Shown here: positions 25,095 to 32,674 of the stretch, in pieces | Layout of the letters: every line of letters begins with the position of its first letter | Numbering within the stretch: position 1 is the stretch's first letter | Assembly (NCBI RefSeq): GCF_000340965.1 | Contig: NZ_ANAY01000015.1 | Location: forward strand, 1 to 64,000 | Direction of reading: 5' to 3' | Origin: Nocardiopsis kunsanensis DSM 44524 | Lineage (GTDB): Bacteria; Actinomycetota; Actinomycetes; Streptosporangiales; Streptosporangiaceae | DNA length: 64,000 bases | The notes under the pieces: generated by a model | Database searches by the model: none | The model's input: the letters and a program-made list of their open reading frames with translations, nothing else | What the model was told of the DNA's origin: nothing | Position numbers and translations under genes: made by a program

Positions 25095-25436
25095 TCATTC
25101 GGAGGGCGGGGTGAGGCGTACTCGCCTGCGAGGCCGGCTCTCCTCCTCCGGGACCGTACCGACGATGCCGGCGCGGGGCCCCTCGGCCGCGGCCACCGCG
25201 AAGGTCACCAGGGGCGCACCCACCCGGACGACCTCGTCGGGGCCGGCGTGCAGTTCGACGACGCGCCCGTCGTGGGGCGAGGGGATGATCACCGCCGACT
25301 TGGTGGTCTCCACCTCCACGAGGGGGTCGTTGCGTGCGATGTCGTCCCCGGCCTCGACCTCCCACTCCAGGACGGTCGCTTCTACCAGGCCCTCGCCCAG
25401 GTCGGGGAGGGTGAAGGTGATGGTCTCTTCCGCCAT
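25095..25436 (-). CDS. Lipoyl-domain-only protein (E2 without catalytic core)
   Basis: A 113-residue protein consisting of one lipoyl domain: DLGEGLVEATVLEWEVEAGD near 12, lipoylation site VETTKSAV near 46 (Lys47 region), GAPLVTFAV near 78. It then has a short linker rich in Arg (EEESRPRRRVRLTPP) and stops. Normal 2-oxoacid dehydrogenase E2 subunits continue with a peripheral-subunit-binding domain and a ~230-residue acyltransferase core; none is present here in any frame before the terminator. It presumably shuttles acyl groups from E1. ATG 25436 follows the E1 beta stop by 7 bp, so it is part of the operon. Confidence 0.88.
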   Translation of the reverse strand: MAEETITFTLPDLGEGLVEATVLEWEVEAGDDIARNDPLVEVETTKSAVIIPSPHDGRVVELHAGPDEVVRVGAPLVTFAVAAAEGPRAGIVGTVPEEESRPRRRVRLTPPSE

Positions 25437-25443
25437 GTCGGTA

Positions 25444-26463
25444 TCAGTACTCCAGGGTGCGCTGCACAGCGAGCAGCACACGGTCGATGGTCGGCAGGTA
25501 CTGGGGCTCGAGCGGGCCGGCCGGGTAGGGCACGTCGAAGCCGGTGACCCTCTGCACCGGGGCCGCCAGGTCACCGAAGCAGGCATCGGTCACCCGGGTG
25601 GCGATCTCGGCGCCGAGGCCGGCGGTCAGGGGTGCCTCGTGCACGACCACCGCGCGCTTCGTGCGGCGGACCGATGCGGCCAGGCCCTCGGTGTCCAAGG
25701 GGGTGAGCCAGCGCAGGTCCAGGACCTCGAGCTCGACGCCGTCCTCGGCGGCCAGCTCCGCGACCTGGAGGCAGCGGTGGACCATGGCCCCCCACGCGAT
25801 GAGGGTTCCGTGGCTGCCCCGCCGCACGACACGGCTGGTGCCGACCGGTTCTGTGGGTTCGGCCAGTTCCACGGGGCGCTTGTCCCAGTAGCGCGCCTTG
25901 GGTTCCATGAACACGACCGGATCGTCGCAGCGCACCGCCTGCAGGAGCAGACGGTAGGCCTCGCCCGGGTCGGAGGGCACCGCGACCTTGAGCCCGGGGG
26001 TGTGGGCGAAGAGCGCTTCCAGGCTCTCACCGTGGTGTTCGGGGGCTTGGATGCCGCCGAAGGAGGGCAGGCGCAAGGTGACGGGCATGGGCATGGCACC
26101 GCGGGTGCGATAGTTCATCCGGGCGACCTGGTTGACGATCTGGTCGACGGCCGGATAGGCGAACCCGTCGAACTGCAGCTCGGGGACGGGTCTCCACCCG
26201 TTCATCGCCAAGCCCACGGACATGCCCATGATGGCCGACTCGGCCAGGGGGGTGTCGAAGACGCGGTCGGCCCCGAACTCCTTCTGCAGGCCGTCGGTGA
26301 CACGGAAGACCCCGCCGAGGGTACCGACGTCCTCACCGAAGACCAGAGTGTCGCCGTTCTCGGACAGCAAGGTGCGCAGGGCCCGGTTGAGGGCCTGCTG
26401 CATGGACAGTTCGACGACCGGACCGGTGGCGGTGTCGGCGGTGTGTTCGATCAACTCGGTCAC
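25444..26463 (-). CDS. 2-oxoacid dehydrogenase E1 beta subunit
   Basis: A 339-residue transketolase-like E1 beta, branched-chain/pyruvate type. Motifs: LVFGEDVGTLGGVFRVT near 40, the conserved DTPLAESAIMGMSVGLA near 70, QFDGFAYPAVDQIVNQ near 97, and C-terminal-domain PVQRVTGFDVPYP near 305. It completes the thiamine-diphosphate site with E1 alpha and decarboxylates a 2-oxo acid, transferring the acyl group to lipoyl-Lys. GTG 26463 overlaps the E1 alpha stop (GTGA). The next gene is the lipoyl-only protein. Confidence 0.92.
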   Translation of the reverse strand: MTELIEHTADTATGPVVELSMQQALNRALRTLLSENGDTLVFGEDVGTLGGVFRVTDGLQKEFGADRVFDTPLAESAIMGMSVGLAMNGWRPVPELQFDGFAYPAVDQIVNQVARMNYRTRGAMPMPVTLRLPSFGGIQAPEHHGESLEALFAHTPGLKVAVPSDPGEAYRLLLQAVRCDDPVVFMEPKARYWDKRPVELAEPTEPVGTSRVVRRGSHGTLIAWGAMVHRCLQVAELAAEDGVELEVLDLRWLTPLDTEGLAASVRRTKRAVVVHEAPLTAGLGAEIATRVTDACFGDLAAPVQRVTGFDVPYPAGPLEPQYLPTIDRVLLAVQRTLEY

Positions 26464-27497
26464 AGCTCGACCTCTTCCTTCCAGGTACGGCGCTGCCGGG
26501 TCAGCTCCTCGGTGTGCTCCCGGAACACGTGCGTGAACAGTTCGCTCCCGTCGGGTTCGTGCGCGGTGGAGACCCCGTCCCGGATACGCCGGGCCTCCTC
26601 CAGGGCCTGTCCGTCGATCTCGGCCAGTGCGGCCTCGTCGGCGTGTCCGGCGGCGGTGAGGGCCTCGCGCAGCAGGGCGACGGGGTCGCGGCGGCGCCAG
26701 CGTTCGGCCTCGGAGTCGTCGCGGTAACGGCCGGCGTCGTCGGAGGTCGAGTGGGGTTCGACGCGGTAGGTGAGCGCCTCGATCAGGGTGGGGCCCTCGC
26801 CGCGGCGTGCGTGTGCGACCGCCTCGGCGGTGGCGTGGTGGACCGCTCCTGCGTCGTTGCCGTCCACGAGCACCCCGGGCATGCCGTAACCCTCGGCGCG
26901 GGCGGCGATCGATCCGCCGGCGACCTGGCGTTCGTTGGGTACCGACAGGGCCCACTGGTTGTTCTGGCAGAAGAAGACGACGGGGGCCCCGTAGACACCC
27001 GCGAAGTTCATGGCCTCGTGGACATCGCCCTCGGAGCTGGCGCCGTCACCGAAGTAGGCCAGGGCCACCCCGTCGTCACCGCGCAGGCGTTCACCGACCG
27101 CCCAGCCGACGGCGTGGGGTACGGGGCCGCCGACGACGGCGTTGACGGCGCCGAAGCGGGAGGCGGCCACGTCGTACAGGCCGCCGTGCCACAGGGCGCG
27201 GTGGGTGGCCATGTAACCGACCATGTCGACCCCGTAGGCCTGGGCCGCAGCCATCTCACGGTAGGTCGGGAACACGAAGTCGCGTGCGGGGTCGAGCGCG
27301 GCGGCGCTGCCCACCTGCGCGGCTTCCTGTCCGCGTACGGAGACGTAGGCGGGAAAGACGCCTTGGCGCTGCAGTGCGACGGCCTCGGTGTCGAGATCGC
27401 GAGCGGTGCGCATGTGACGGTAGAGCTCGCGGGTGAGGTCGGGGGGCAGGTGGTCCACGGTGATGGATCCTCGGCCCACGGACGCGTGCTGTGGCAT
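26460..27497 (-). CDS. 2-oxoacid dehydrogenase E1 alpha subunit
   Basis: A 345-residue E1 alpha. Thiamine-diphosphate/Mg motif GDGASSEGDVHEAMNFAGVY runs to QNNQWALS near 165-200; VEPHSTSDDAGRYRD near 262 is the phosphorylation-loop region. Sequence flavour (YRHMRTARDLDTEAVALQRQG) is that of branched-chain 2-oxoacid or bacterial PDH E1 alpha. ATG 27497 is preceded 9 nt upstream by GGGAG. First gene of the operon; the divergent Lrp-family gene at 28096 is its probable regulator, as with bkd operons elsewhere. Confidence 0.92.
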   Translation of the reverse strand: MPQHASVGRGSITVDHLPPDLTRELYRHMRTARDLDTEAVALQRQGVFPAYVSVRGQEAAQVGSAAALDPARDFVFPTYREMAAAQAYGVDMVGYMATHRALWHGGLYDVAASRFGAVNAVVGGPVPHAVGWAVGERLRGDDGVALAYFGDGASSEGDVHEAMNFAGVYGAPVVFFCQNNQWALSVPNERQVAGGSIAARAEGYGMPGVLVDGNDAGAVHHATAEAVAHARRGEGPTLIEALTYRVEPHSTSDDAGRYRDDSEAERWRRRDPVALLREALTAAGHADEAALAEIDGQALEEARRIRDGVSTAHEPDGSELFTHVFREHTEELTRQRRTWKEEVEL

Positions 27498-28095
27498 CTG
27501 TAGCGGCTCCCAACATGGCCCCTGAACACGTGGCGTGGGCGGGGCCGGGCTCTTCACTGTCCTGCTCGATTCTGCGTCGCATTCGACACTTTTGGTAGAT
27601 ACACGCCCGTAGTTGATACAGATACGAACGAGATCAGGATTTCGGTCCGCTTTCGTCCAACCCGGTTCGCGAATGGACCGCGAAAACGACACACGACCCT
27701 GTACACCGTGAAACGGGCTCACCGCCCCTGGACGGAAACGTGCGGCCCTGAGGATGCGACCGCCAGACGTCGGAATCAAAGCCCCCTGGCCGGACATTCG
27801 TCATGGTTCGGGGTCTTCTACAAGACAAACGGCCGATTCGGGCGTGAAGCGGTGTAGGGGTCCGCCGGTACGGGAAGCCCCCACTCGATTCGTCGTGTCC
27901 ACCGCGGGTACAGTCGTCATCCCACCGGCGACCTCGTTCCCCCTCCCCCCGATCCCCCGTCCCCCGCCCCGTCTCGCCACCTGAGATCCCGATGGACGAA
28001 GTCATCGTTTCCCTGGTATTTCGTTGGCCCCGTCCTTCGTCGCCGACGACTGCGAAGGGCCTCCGCGAGCACAAGAGCACACGAGGAGCACGCAC
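27498..28095. promoter_or_regulatory. Divergent regulatory region between the E1 and Lrp genes
   Basis: About 600 bases without a gene, lower in G+C than its flanks, between the leftward 2-oxoacid dehydrogenase operon and the rightward Lrp regulator. A 6-bp inverted repeat TTCGCG/CGCGAA lies at 27666-27684. Length and composition fit multi-site Lrp binding, but I cannot define the sites. Confidence 0.5.
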
Positions 28096-28590
28096 ATGGC
28101 CATGGGCGACCAGCGTCGCAACGGTCGGCGTCCCGACAGCACCGACCAGACGATCCTGAGCGCGCTCGCCAAGGACGCGCGAACCGGCATCACGGAGATC
28201 GCAGCACTGGCCAACGTCTCCCGCGCCACCGCCTACAACCGCATCAAACGGCTCACCGACGACGGGGTCATCCGCGGATACTCCGTGGTCACCGACCACA
28301 CGAAGATGGGACTGGGCGTGACCGCGCTCGTGCTCATCTCCGGCAGCCAGCCCGACTGGCGGGCCAACCGCGAAGTGCTCTCCTCGTACCCGGAAGTGGA
28401 GTACTGCTGGTACGTCGTGGGCTCGGCCGACATCGTGCTCCTGGTGCGGGTGGCCAACACCAACCAGCTGCGCGACCTCATCCTGACCCGCCTGCAGTCA
28501 CTTCCGGGTGTGACCGCCACCCAGACCCTCACCGTCATCGACGAGGTCGTGCACCGACCCGTGGTCGAACCCTCCGAAGAGACCGGCTGA
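28096..28590 (+). CDS. Lrp/AsnC-family transcriptional regulator (BkdR-like)
   Basis: A 164-residue regulator: N-terminal winged HTH (TDQTILSALAKDARTGITEI with ANVSRATAYNRIKRL, about residues 15-52) and C-terminal RAM domain (VTALVLISG to SLPGVTATQTLTVIDEV) that binds amino acids or related effectors. ATG 28096 has GAGGAG 7 nt upstream. It is divergent from the E1 operon, the usual location of BkdR-type regulators of branched-chain 2-oxoacid dehydrogenases; regulation by branched-chain amino acids is the natural hypothesis. Ends 9 bp from the convergent mutase gene. Confidence 0.9.
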   Translation: MAMGDQRRNGRRPDSTDQTILSALAKDARTGITEIAALANVSRATAYNRIKRLTDDGVIRGYSVVTDHTKMGLGVTALVLISGSQPDWRANREVLSSYPEVEYCWYVVGSADIVLLVRVANTNQLRDLILTRLQSLPGVTATQTLTVIDEVVHRPVVEPSEETG

Positions 28591-28599
28591 GCCGACCGT

Positions 28600-30258
28600 T
28601 CACCGGCCGCGCACCAGGCCCGATACCGAGGACATCACCTCGGCGAGCATCCGAACGCCGCGAACGCGGGTCGGGCCCGGACGGTCCTCGGCGTCCAGGA
28701 CCACCTCGGCGTAGGCCTTGAGCTTGGGTTCGGTTCCCGAGGGACGCAACGTCACCCGGCCCCCGCCCTCGAGACGGAACCGGAGCGCGTCGGTGGGCGG
28801 GAGTTCGGCGTGCCCGGCCGAGAAGTCGTCCACCCCCTCGACCGCGAAGGGGCCGAACGCCTCCGGCGGGTCCGACCGCAGCCGGCGCATGATCCCGGTG
28901 AGCAACGACAGGTCGGCCACCCTCATCGAGAGCTGCTCGGTCAGGTGCAGGCCGTACCGCTGGGCCTGGACGTCCAGCAGGTCCACCAGTGTGCGCCCGT
29001 CGCGCCTGGCCCACGCCGCCAGGGCCAACAGCACCAGCGCCGCACCGATCCCGTCCTTGTCCGCGACCGGGCGTCCTTCGTCCCCGCCGACGCAGTACCC
29101 GAGTGCCTCCTCGTAGGAGAAGACCCGTTTGCGGTGCCCGCCCGCGCGTGCCAACCACTTGAACCCGGTCAGGGTCTCGTCGAAGTGCACCCCGTAGGCG
29201 CGGGCGATACGCCCCAGCAGGGTCGAGGAGACGATGGAGGCGGCCACGGCACGCTCGCCCGAGGTGTGTTCCAGCACGTACTCGGCCAGCAATCCGCCGA
29301 TCTCGTCACCGGTGAGCATCCCGTGCCCGGGCACCGCCACCGCGAGCCGGTCGGCGTCGGGGTCGTTGGCCACGACCACGTCCGCGCCGTTGGCCTCCCC
29401 GTCGCGCAGAGCCCGGTCCATGGCGCCCGGTTCCTCCGGGTTGGGGTAGGAGACCGTCGGGAAGGCCGGATCAGGGTCGAACTGCTCGGCCACGACCTTC
29501 GGACGCGGGAACCCGGCCCGCTCCATCGCGGCCATCAGCACCCGTCCGCCCACACCGTGCATGGCGGTGTAGGTGACGTCGATCTCCCTGGGGCCCTCCG
29601 GAACCAGGGCCGTGACCGCAGCCAGGTACCGCTCCAGGAGCTCCGGGCCCAGCCTGGCCCACTCCGACCCCAGAGGCAGCTCACCCACCGCACCGACCCG
29701 GTCGATGGCCGCGGAGATCTCGGTGTCGGCCGGGGCGACGATCTGGGTCCCTGCGTCCTCCCCCGAGCCTCCGACGTAAACCTTGTAGCCGTTGTCCTGG
29801 GGCGGGTTGTGGCTGGCGGTGACCATGACCCCCGCGTCGGCGCCCAGCTCGCGTACCGCGAAGGCCAGGACCGGGGTGGGCAACGCACCCGGCAGGACCG
29901 AGACCCGGTGCCCGGCCCCGTCGAGTACGGCGGCGGTGTCGGCGGCGAAATCCTCGGACCGGTACCGGGCGTCGTGTCCGACCACCACGTGGCACTGCCG
30001 GTCACCGAGCCAGCTGCCCAGCCCGGCTGCGGTACGCATGACCACCACACGGTTCATCCGGTTGGGGCCCGCGCCCAGGGCGCCGCGCAGACCGGCGGTG
30101 CCGAACTCCAGGCGGGAGCCGAAACGGTCCTCGAGGTCGGCCACGGCCCGGGGGTCGTCCGCCTCCGCCTGTTCCAGGAGGGCCGACAGCTCCGCACGGG
30201 TGGCGGGGTCGGGGTCCTGGGCGAGCCACGTCCGGGCTTCGGCGAGGACGCCGCTCAT
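28600..30258 (-). CDS. Phosphohexomutase / phosphopentomutase-like enzyme (alpha-D-phosphohexomutase family)
   Basis: A 552-residue four-domain mutase. Active-site serine loop TASHNPPQDNGYKVY near 140, metal-binding DPDADRLAV near 308, sugar loop SYEEALGYCVG near 385, phosphate loop RPSGTEPKLKAY near 510. Annotators usually call it phosphomannomutase; lying directly downstream of purine nucleoside phosphorylase (ATGA overlap), it more likely interconverts (deoxy)ribose-1-phosphate and -5-phosphate. This family includes PGM2-type phosphopentomutases. End of the GNAT-pnp-mutase operon. Confidence 0.9.
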   Translation of the reverse strand: MSGVLAEARTWLAQDPDPATRAELSALLEQAEADDPRAVADLEDRFGSRLEFGTAGLRGALGAGPNRMNRVVVMRTAAGLGSWLGDRQCHVVVGHDARYRSEDFAADTAAVLDGAGHRVSVLPGALPTPVLAFAVRELGADAGVMVTASHNPPQDNGYKVYVGGSGEDAGTQIVAPADTEISAAIDRVGAVGELPLGSEWARLGPELLERYLAAVTALVPEGPREIDVTYTAMHGVGGRVLMAAMERAGFPRPKVVAEQFDPDPAFPTVSYPNPEEPGAMDRALRDGEANGADVVVANDPDADRLAVAVPGHGMLTGDEIGGLLAEYVLEHTSGERAVAASIVSSTLLGRIARAYGVHFDETLTGFKWLARAGGHRKRVFSYEEALGYCVGGDEGRPVADKDGIGAALVLLALAAWARRDGRTLVDLLDVQAQRYGLHLTEQLSMRVADLSLLTGIMRRLRSDPPEAFGPFAVEGVDDFSAGHAELPPTDALRFRLEGGGRVTLRPSGTEPKLKAYAEVVLDAEDRPGPTRVRGVRMLAEVMSSVSGLVRGR

Positions 30259-31064
30259 CGGGCGGGGCCGATCTCGGCGACGATGTCGGCCAGCATGCGC
30301 CCGACCCGGTCGGCGGAGTCGCGGCCGGTGGCCAGGACCTCCTCGTGGTCGAGGTTGGCCCCTTCCAGCCCGGCGGCGATGTTGGTGACCAGGGACAGTC
30401 CCAGGACCCGGGCCCCGGCGGCCCGGGCTGCGATCGCCTCCAGCACGGTGGACATCCCGACCAGGTCGGCCCCCATCGCGCGCAGCATCCGGATCTCGGC
30501 GGGGGTTTCGAAGTGGGGGCCGGGCATCGCCGCGTACACACCCTCGGCCAGGTCCGGAGCGACCGAGCGTGCGGTCTCGCGCAGTTCGGAGCTGTAGGTC
30601 TCGGACAGGTCCACGAAGGTGGCCCCGCTCAGCGGCGAGCGGGAAGTCATGTTGAGGTGGTCGGTGATCAGGACCGGCGAGCCCACAGCGTAGTCGGGGC
30701 TGATACCGCCGGCGGCGTTGGTCAGTACCACCGTGCGGGCGCCGGCGGCCACGGCGGTGCGCACCCCGTGGACGACGGCGTCGGTGCCGTGGCCCTCGTA
30801 CAGGTGGGTACGCCCCAGGAAGGCCAGCATGTGGCGGTCGCCGTCGGAGATGCTGCGGATGGTGCCGCTGTGGCCCTCCACCCCGGGCGGGCGGAAGCCG
30901 GGCAGCTCGGCGGCGGGCAGTTCGTGCTCGCACTCGCCCAGCAGGTCGGCGGCCGGGGCCCATCCGGAGCCCATGACGAGCGCGACATCGTAGGCGTCCG
31001 CACCGGTGTGCGAGCGCAGTTCGGCCGCGGCCTCCTCGGCGGCGGCCTGAGGTGTGCGGGTCAC
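30255..31064 (-). CDS. Purine-nucleoside phosphorylase (class I, trimeric type)
   Basis: A 269-residue enzyme releasing purine base and (deoxy)ribose-1-phosphate from purine nucleosides. Motifs: MGSGWAPAADL near 31 (phosphate loop), GRTHLYEGH near 84, LTNAAGGISPDY near 113, AAMPGPHFETPAEIRML near 178, GMSTVLEA near 203, LVTNIAAGLEG near 225 with the base-binding Asn. GTG 31064 overlaps the GNAT stop; its own stop overlaps the mutase start. Confidence 0.93.
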   Translation of the reverse strand: MTRTPQAAAEEAAAELRSHTGADAYDVALVMGSGWAPAADLLGECEHELPAAELPGFRPPGVEGHSGTIRSISDGDRHMLAFLGRTHLYEGHGTDAVVHGVRTAVAAGARTVVLTNAAGGISPDYAVGSPVLITDHLNMTSRSPLSGATFVDLSETYSSELRETARSVAPDLAEGVYAAMPGPHFETPAEIRMLRAMGADLVGMSTVLEAIAARAAGARVLGLSLVTNIAAGLEGANLDHEEVLATGRDSADRVGRMLADIVAEIGPAR

Positions 31065-31702
31065 TGGGTGTTCTCCGTTCGTTCGTCCCGGGGGCCGGCT
31101 ACCCCGTGCACCCCGGGGTCCATGGGACGGGACAGGATCTGTTGCGGCCCGCTCGGACCGTCGTGGTGGTCACGGCCGGTCGGGACGAACCCCGCGGCCA
31201 GATAAGTGCGCCTGCCCGCCTCGTTGGCGTGGTTGACGCACAGCACGATCTCGGTGGCCCGCGGTGCGACCTCGGCGACCAGGGGATCGAGCACCGGAGC
31301 CGAACAGGCCGCCCGTCCGATGCCGCGGCCCTGCCATTCTGGCGTGACGTAGTAGGCCCGCAGCAGAGCCGCCCGTTCCGGTGTGTCGACCAGGTCGCGC
31401 AGGTGTCCGCGCCGGTCGACGATGCCGAACCCCGCACAGGTGTCCAGGGCCTCGGCCCGGTCCCGGGGCCGGAAGCCGGCCGGCACCACCGCGAACGGGA
31501 TGCGGTCGGGGTCGGTGTCGGCCTGGGGCAGGGTGTGGACGGCCTCGGTGACGAACCGGCGCTGGTCGGGGGCGACCCGCTGGCGCACCACCGCCTCGCG
31601 CAGTACTCGGGCCTCCTCCGTGCCGTGGTCCAAACGGACCAGGCGCAGGACCGCTCCCGTCCCGCCGTGGCCGGACGGGGCACCGGTCGTCGAGGTCGAC
31701 AC
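31061..31702 (-). CDS. GNAT-family N-acetyltransferase
   Basis: A 213-residue protein with a GNAT fold: the acetyl-CoA pyrophosphate loop YYVTPEWQGRGIGRAA lies near residue 117, followed by the strand EIVLCVNHANEAGRRTYLAAGF typical of motif B. Substrate unknown. GTG 31702 has an excellent AAGGAG 5 nt upstream. It is translationally coupled to purine nucleoside phosphorylase (GTGA), so expression with nucleoside salvage is likely, although no metabolic reason is obvious. Confidence 0.85.
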   Translation of the reverse strand: MSTSTTGAPSGHGGTGAVLRLVRLDHGTEEARVLREAVVRQRVAPDQRRFVTEAVHTLPQADTDPDRIPFAVVPAGFRPRDRAEALDTCAGFGIVDRRGHLRDLVDTPERAALLRAYYVTPEWQGRGIGRAACSAPVLDPLVAEVAPRATEIVLCVNHANEAGRRTYLAAGFVPTGRDHHDGPSGPQQILSRPMDPGVHGVAGPRDERTENTQ

Positions 31703-31719
31703 ACCACTCCTTCCCTCTG

Positions 31720-31739
31720 GCGGACCGGCAGCGGTCCGC
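31720..31739 (-). terminator. Hairpin after the deoC-ALDH operon
   Basis: GCGGACCG-gcag-CGGTCCGC, 8-bp stem with tetraloop, between the truncated ALDH stop and the GNAT start. Confidence 0.65.
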
Positions 31740-31744
31740 GGCGC

Positions 31745-32674
31745 TCACACCCCGATCGGGTGCCAGACCGTCTTGGTCTCCAGGAAGGGTGACATACGCG
31801 AGGTGCCCGGGTCGGGGTCCAGCCAGGCGCGCTCGCCCGCACCGTCCTCGGGCCCCGGACGCAGGACCCGGGTCAGGGTCTGGGCGGCGGCCTCCTCGAA
31901 GGCGGTGGCGTGCTCCCCGGCCCCGGACAGGTCGAGGGCGTCGACGTCGGCGTGCGCAGCCAGGTGCGGTCCGATCTCACCGGTCCGCCCGGTCAGCAGG
32001 TTGATCACCCCGCCGGGTACGTCGGAGGTGGCCAGCACCTCGGCCAGGTCGACAGCGGCCAGGGGCCCGGGTTCGGACGCCACCACCACGGCTGTGTTGC
32101 CGGTGGCCACGACCGGGGCGACCACCGAGGACAACCCCAGGAGTGGGGCGTCCTGCGGGGCGAAGACCACGACCACCCCGGTCGGTTCGGGAGCGGAATG
32201 GTTGTAGTAAGGGCCCGAGACCGGGTTGGAGCCACCGATGACCTGGGCGAACTTGTCGGTCCAGCCCGCGTAGTACACCCAGCGGTCGATGGCGGCCGAG
32301 ACGATCGTCTCGGCCTCGGTCCGGTCGGTGCCCCGGGCAGCCACGAGCTGGTCGGTGAACTGGGCTCGGCGGCCCTCCATGACCTCGGCGACCCGGTACA
32401 GGATCTGGCCGCGGTTGTAGGCGGTACGGCCCGACCAGCCGGCGAAGGCCTTGCGCGCGGCAACCACCGCGTCACGGGCGTCCTTGCGGGAGGAGAGCGA
32501 GGCGTTGGCCAGGTGGGCTCCGTCGGCGGAAGTCACGGGGTAGCTCCTGCCCGATTCCGAGCGGGGGAAAGCCCCGCCCAGGTAGAGCTTGTAGGTCTTG
32601 CGGACCGAGAGGCGGGCCGGGGCCTGCGCGGCCTTCCGGGCCGTCTTCTTCGCGTCGGTGCGCCGCTCAGCCAA
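31745..32674 (-). CDS. Truncated aldehyde dehydrogenase-family protein lacking catalytic residues
   Basis: A 309-residue protein covering the N-terminal cofactor-binding half of an ALDH: YKLYLGGAFPRSESGRSYPV near 25, AFAGWSGRTAYNRGQILYRV near 70, and PTGVVVVFAPQDAPLLGLSS near 148. Where active enzymes have LELGGK and then a GQ-x-C cysteine, this one reads LDLSGAG and ends soon after. The Glu and the Cys are both missing, so it should be catalytically dead. TTG 32674 with GGAGG 6 nt upstream overlaps the full-length ALDH gene by 8 bp, meaning tight co-expression. It may be a pseudo-subunit forming heteromers with its neighbour. Confidence 0.85.
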   Translation of the reverse strand: MAERRTDAKKTARKAAQAPARLSVRKTYKLYLGGAFPRSESGRSYPVTSADGAHLANASLSSRKDARDAVVAARKAFAGWSGRTAYNRGQILYRVAEVMEGRRAQFTDQLVAARGTDRTEAETIVSAAIDRWVYYAGWTDKFAQVIGGSNPVSGPYYNHSAPEPTGVVVVFAPQDAPLLGLSSVVAPVVATGNTAVVVASEPGPLAAVDLAEVLATSDVPGGVINLLTGRTGEIGPHLAAHADVDALDLSGAGEHATAFEEAAAQTLTRVLRPGPEDGAGERAWLDPDPGTSRMSPFLETKTVWHPIGV

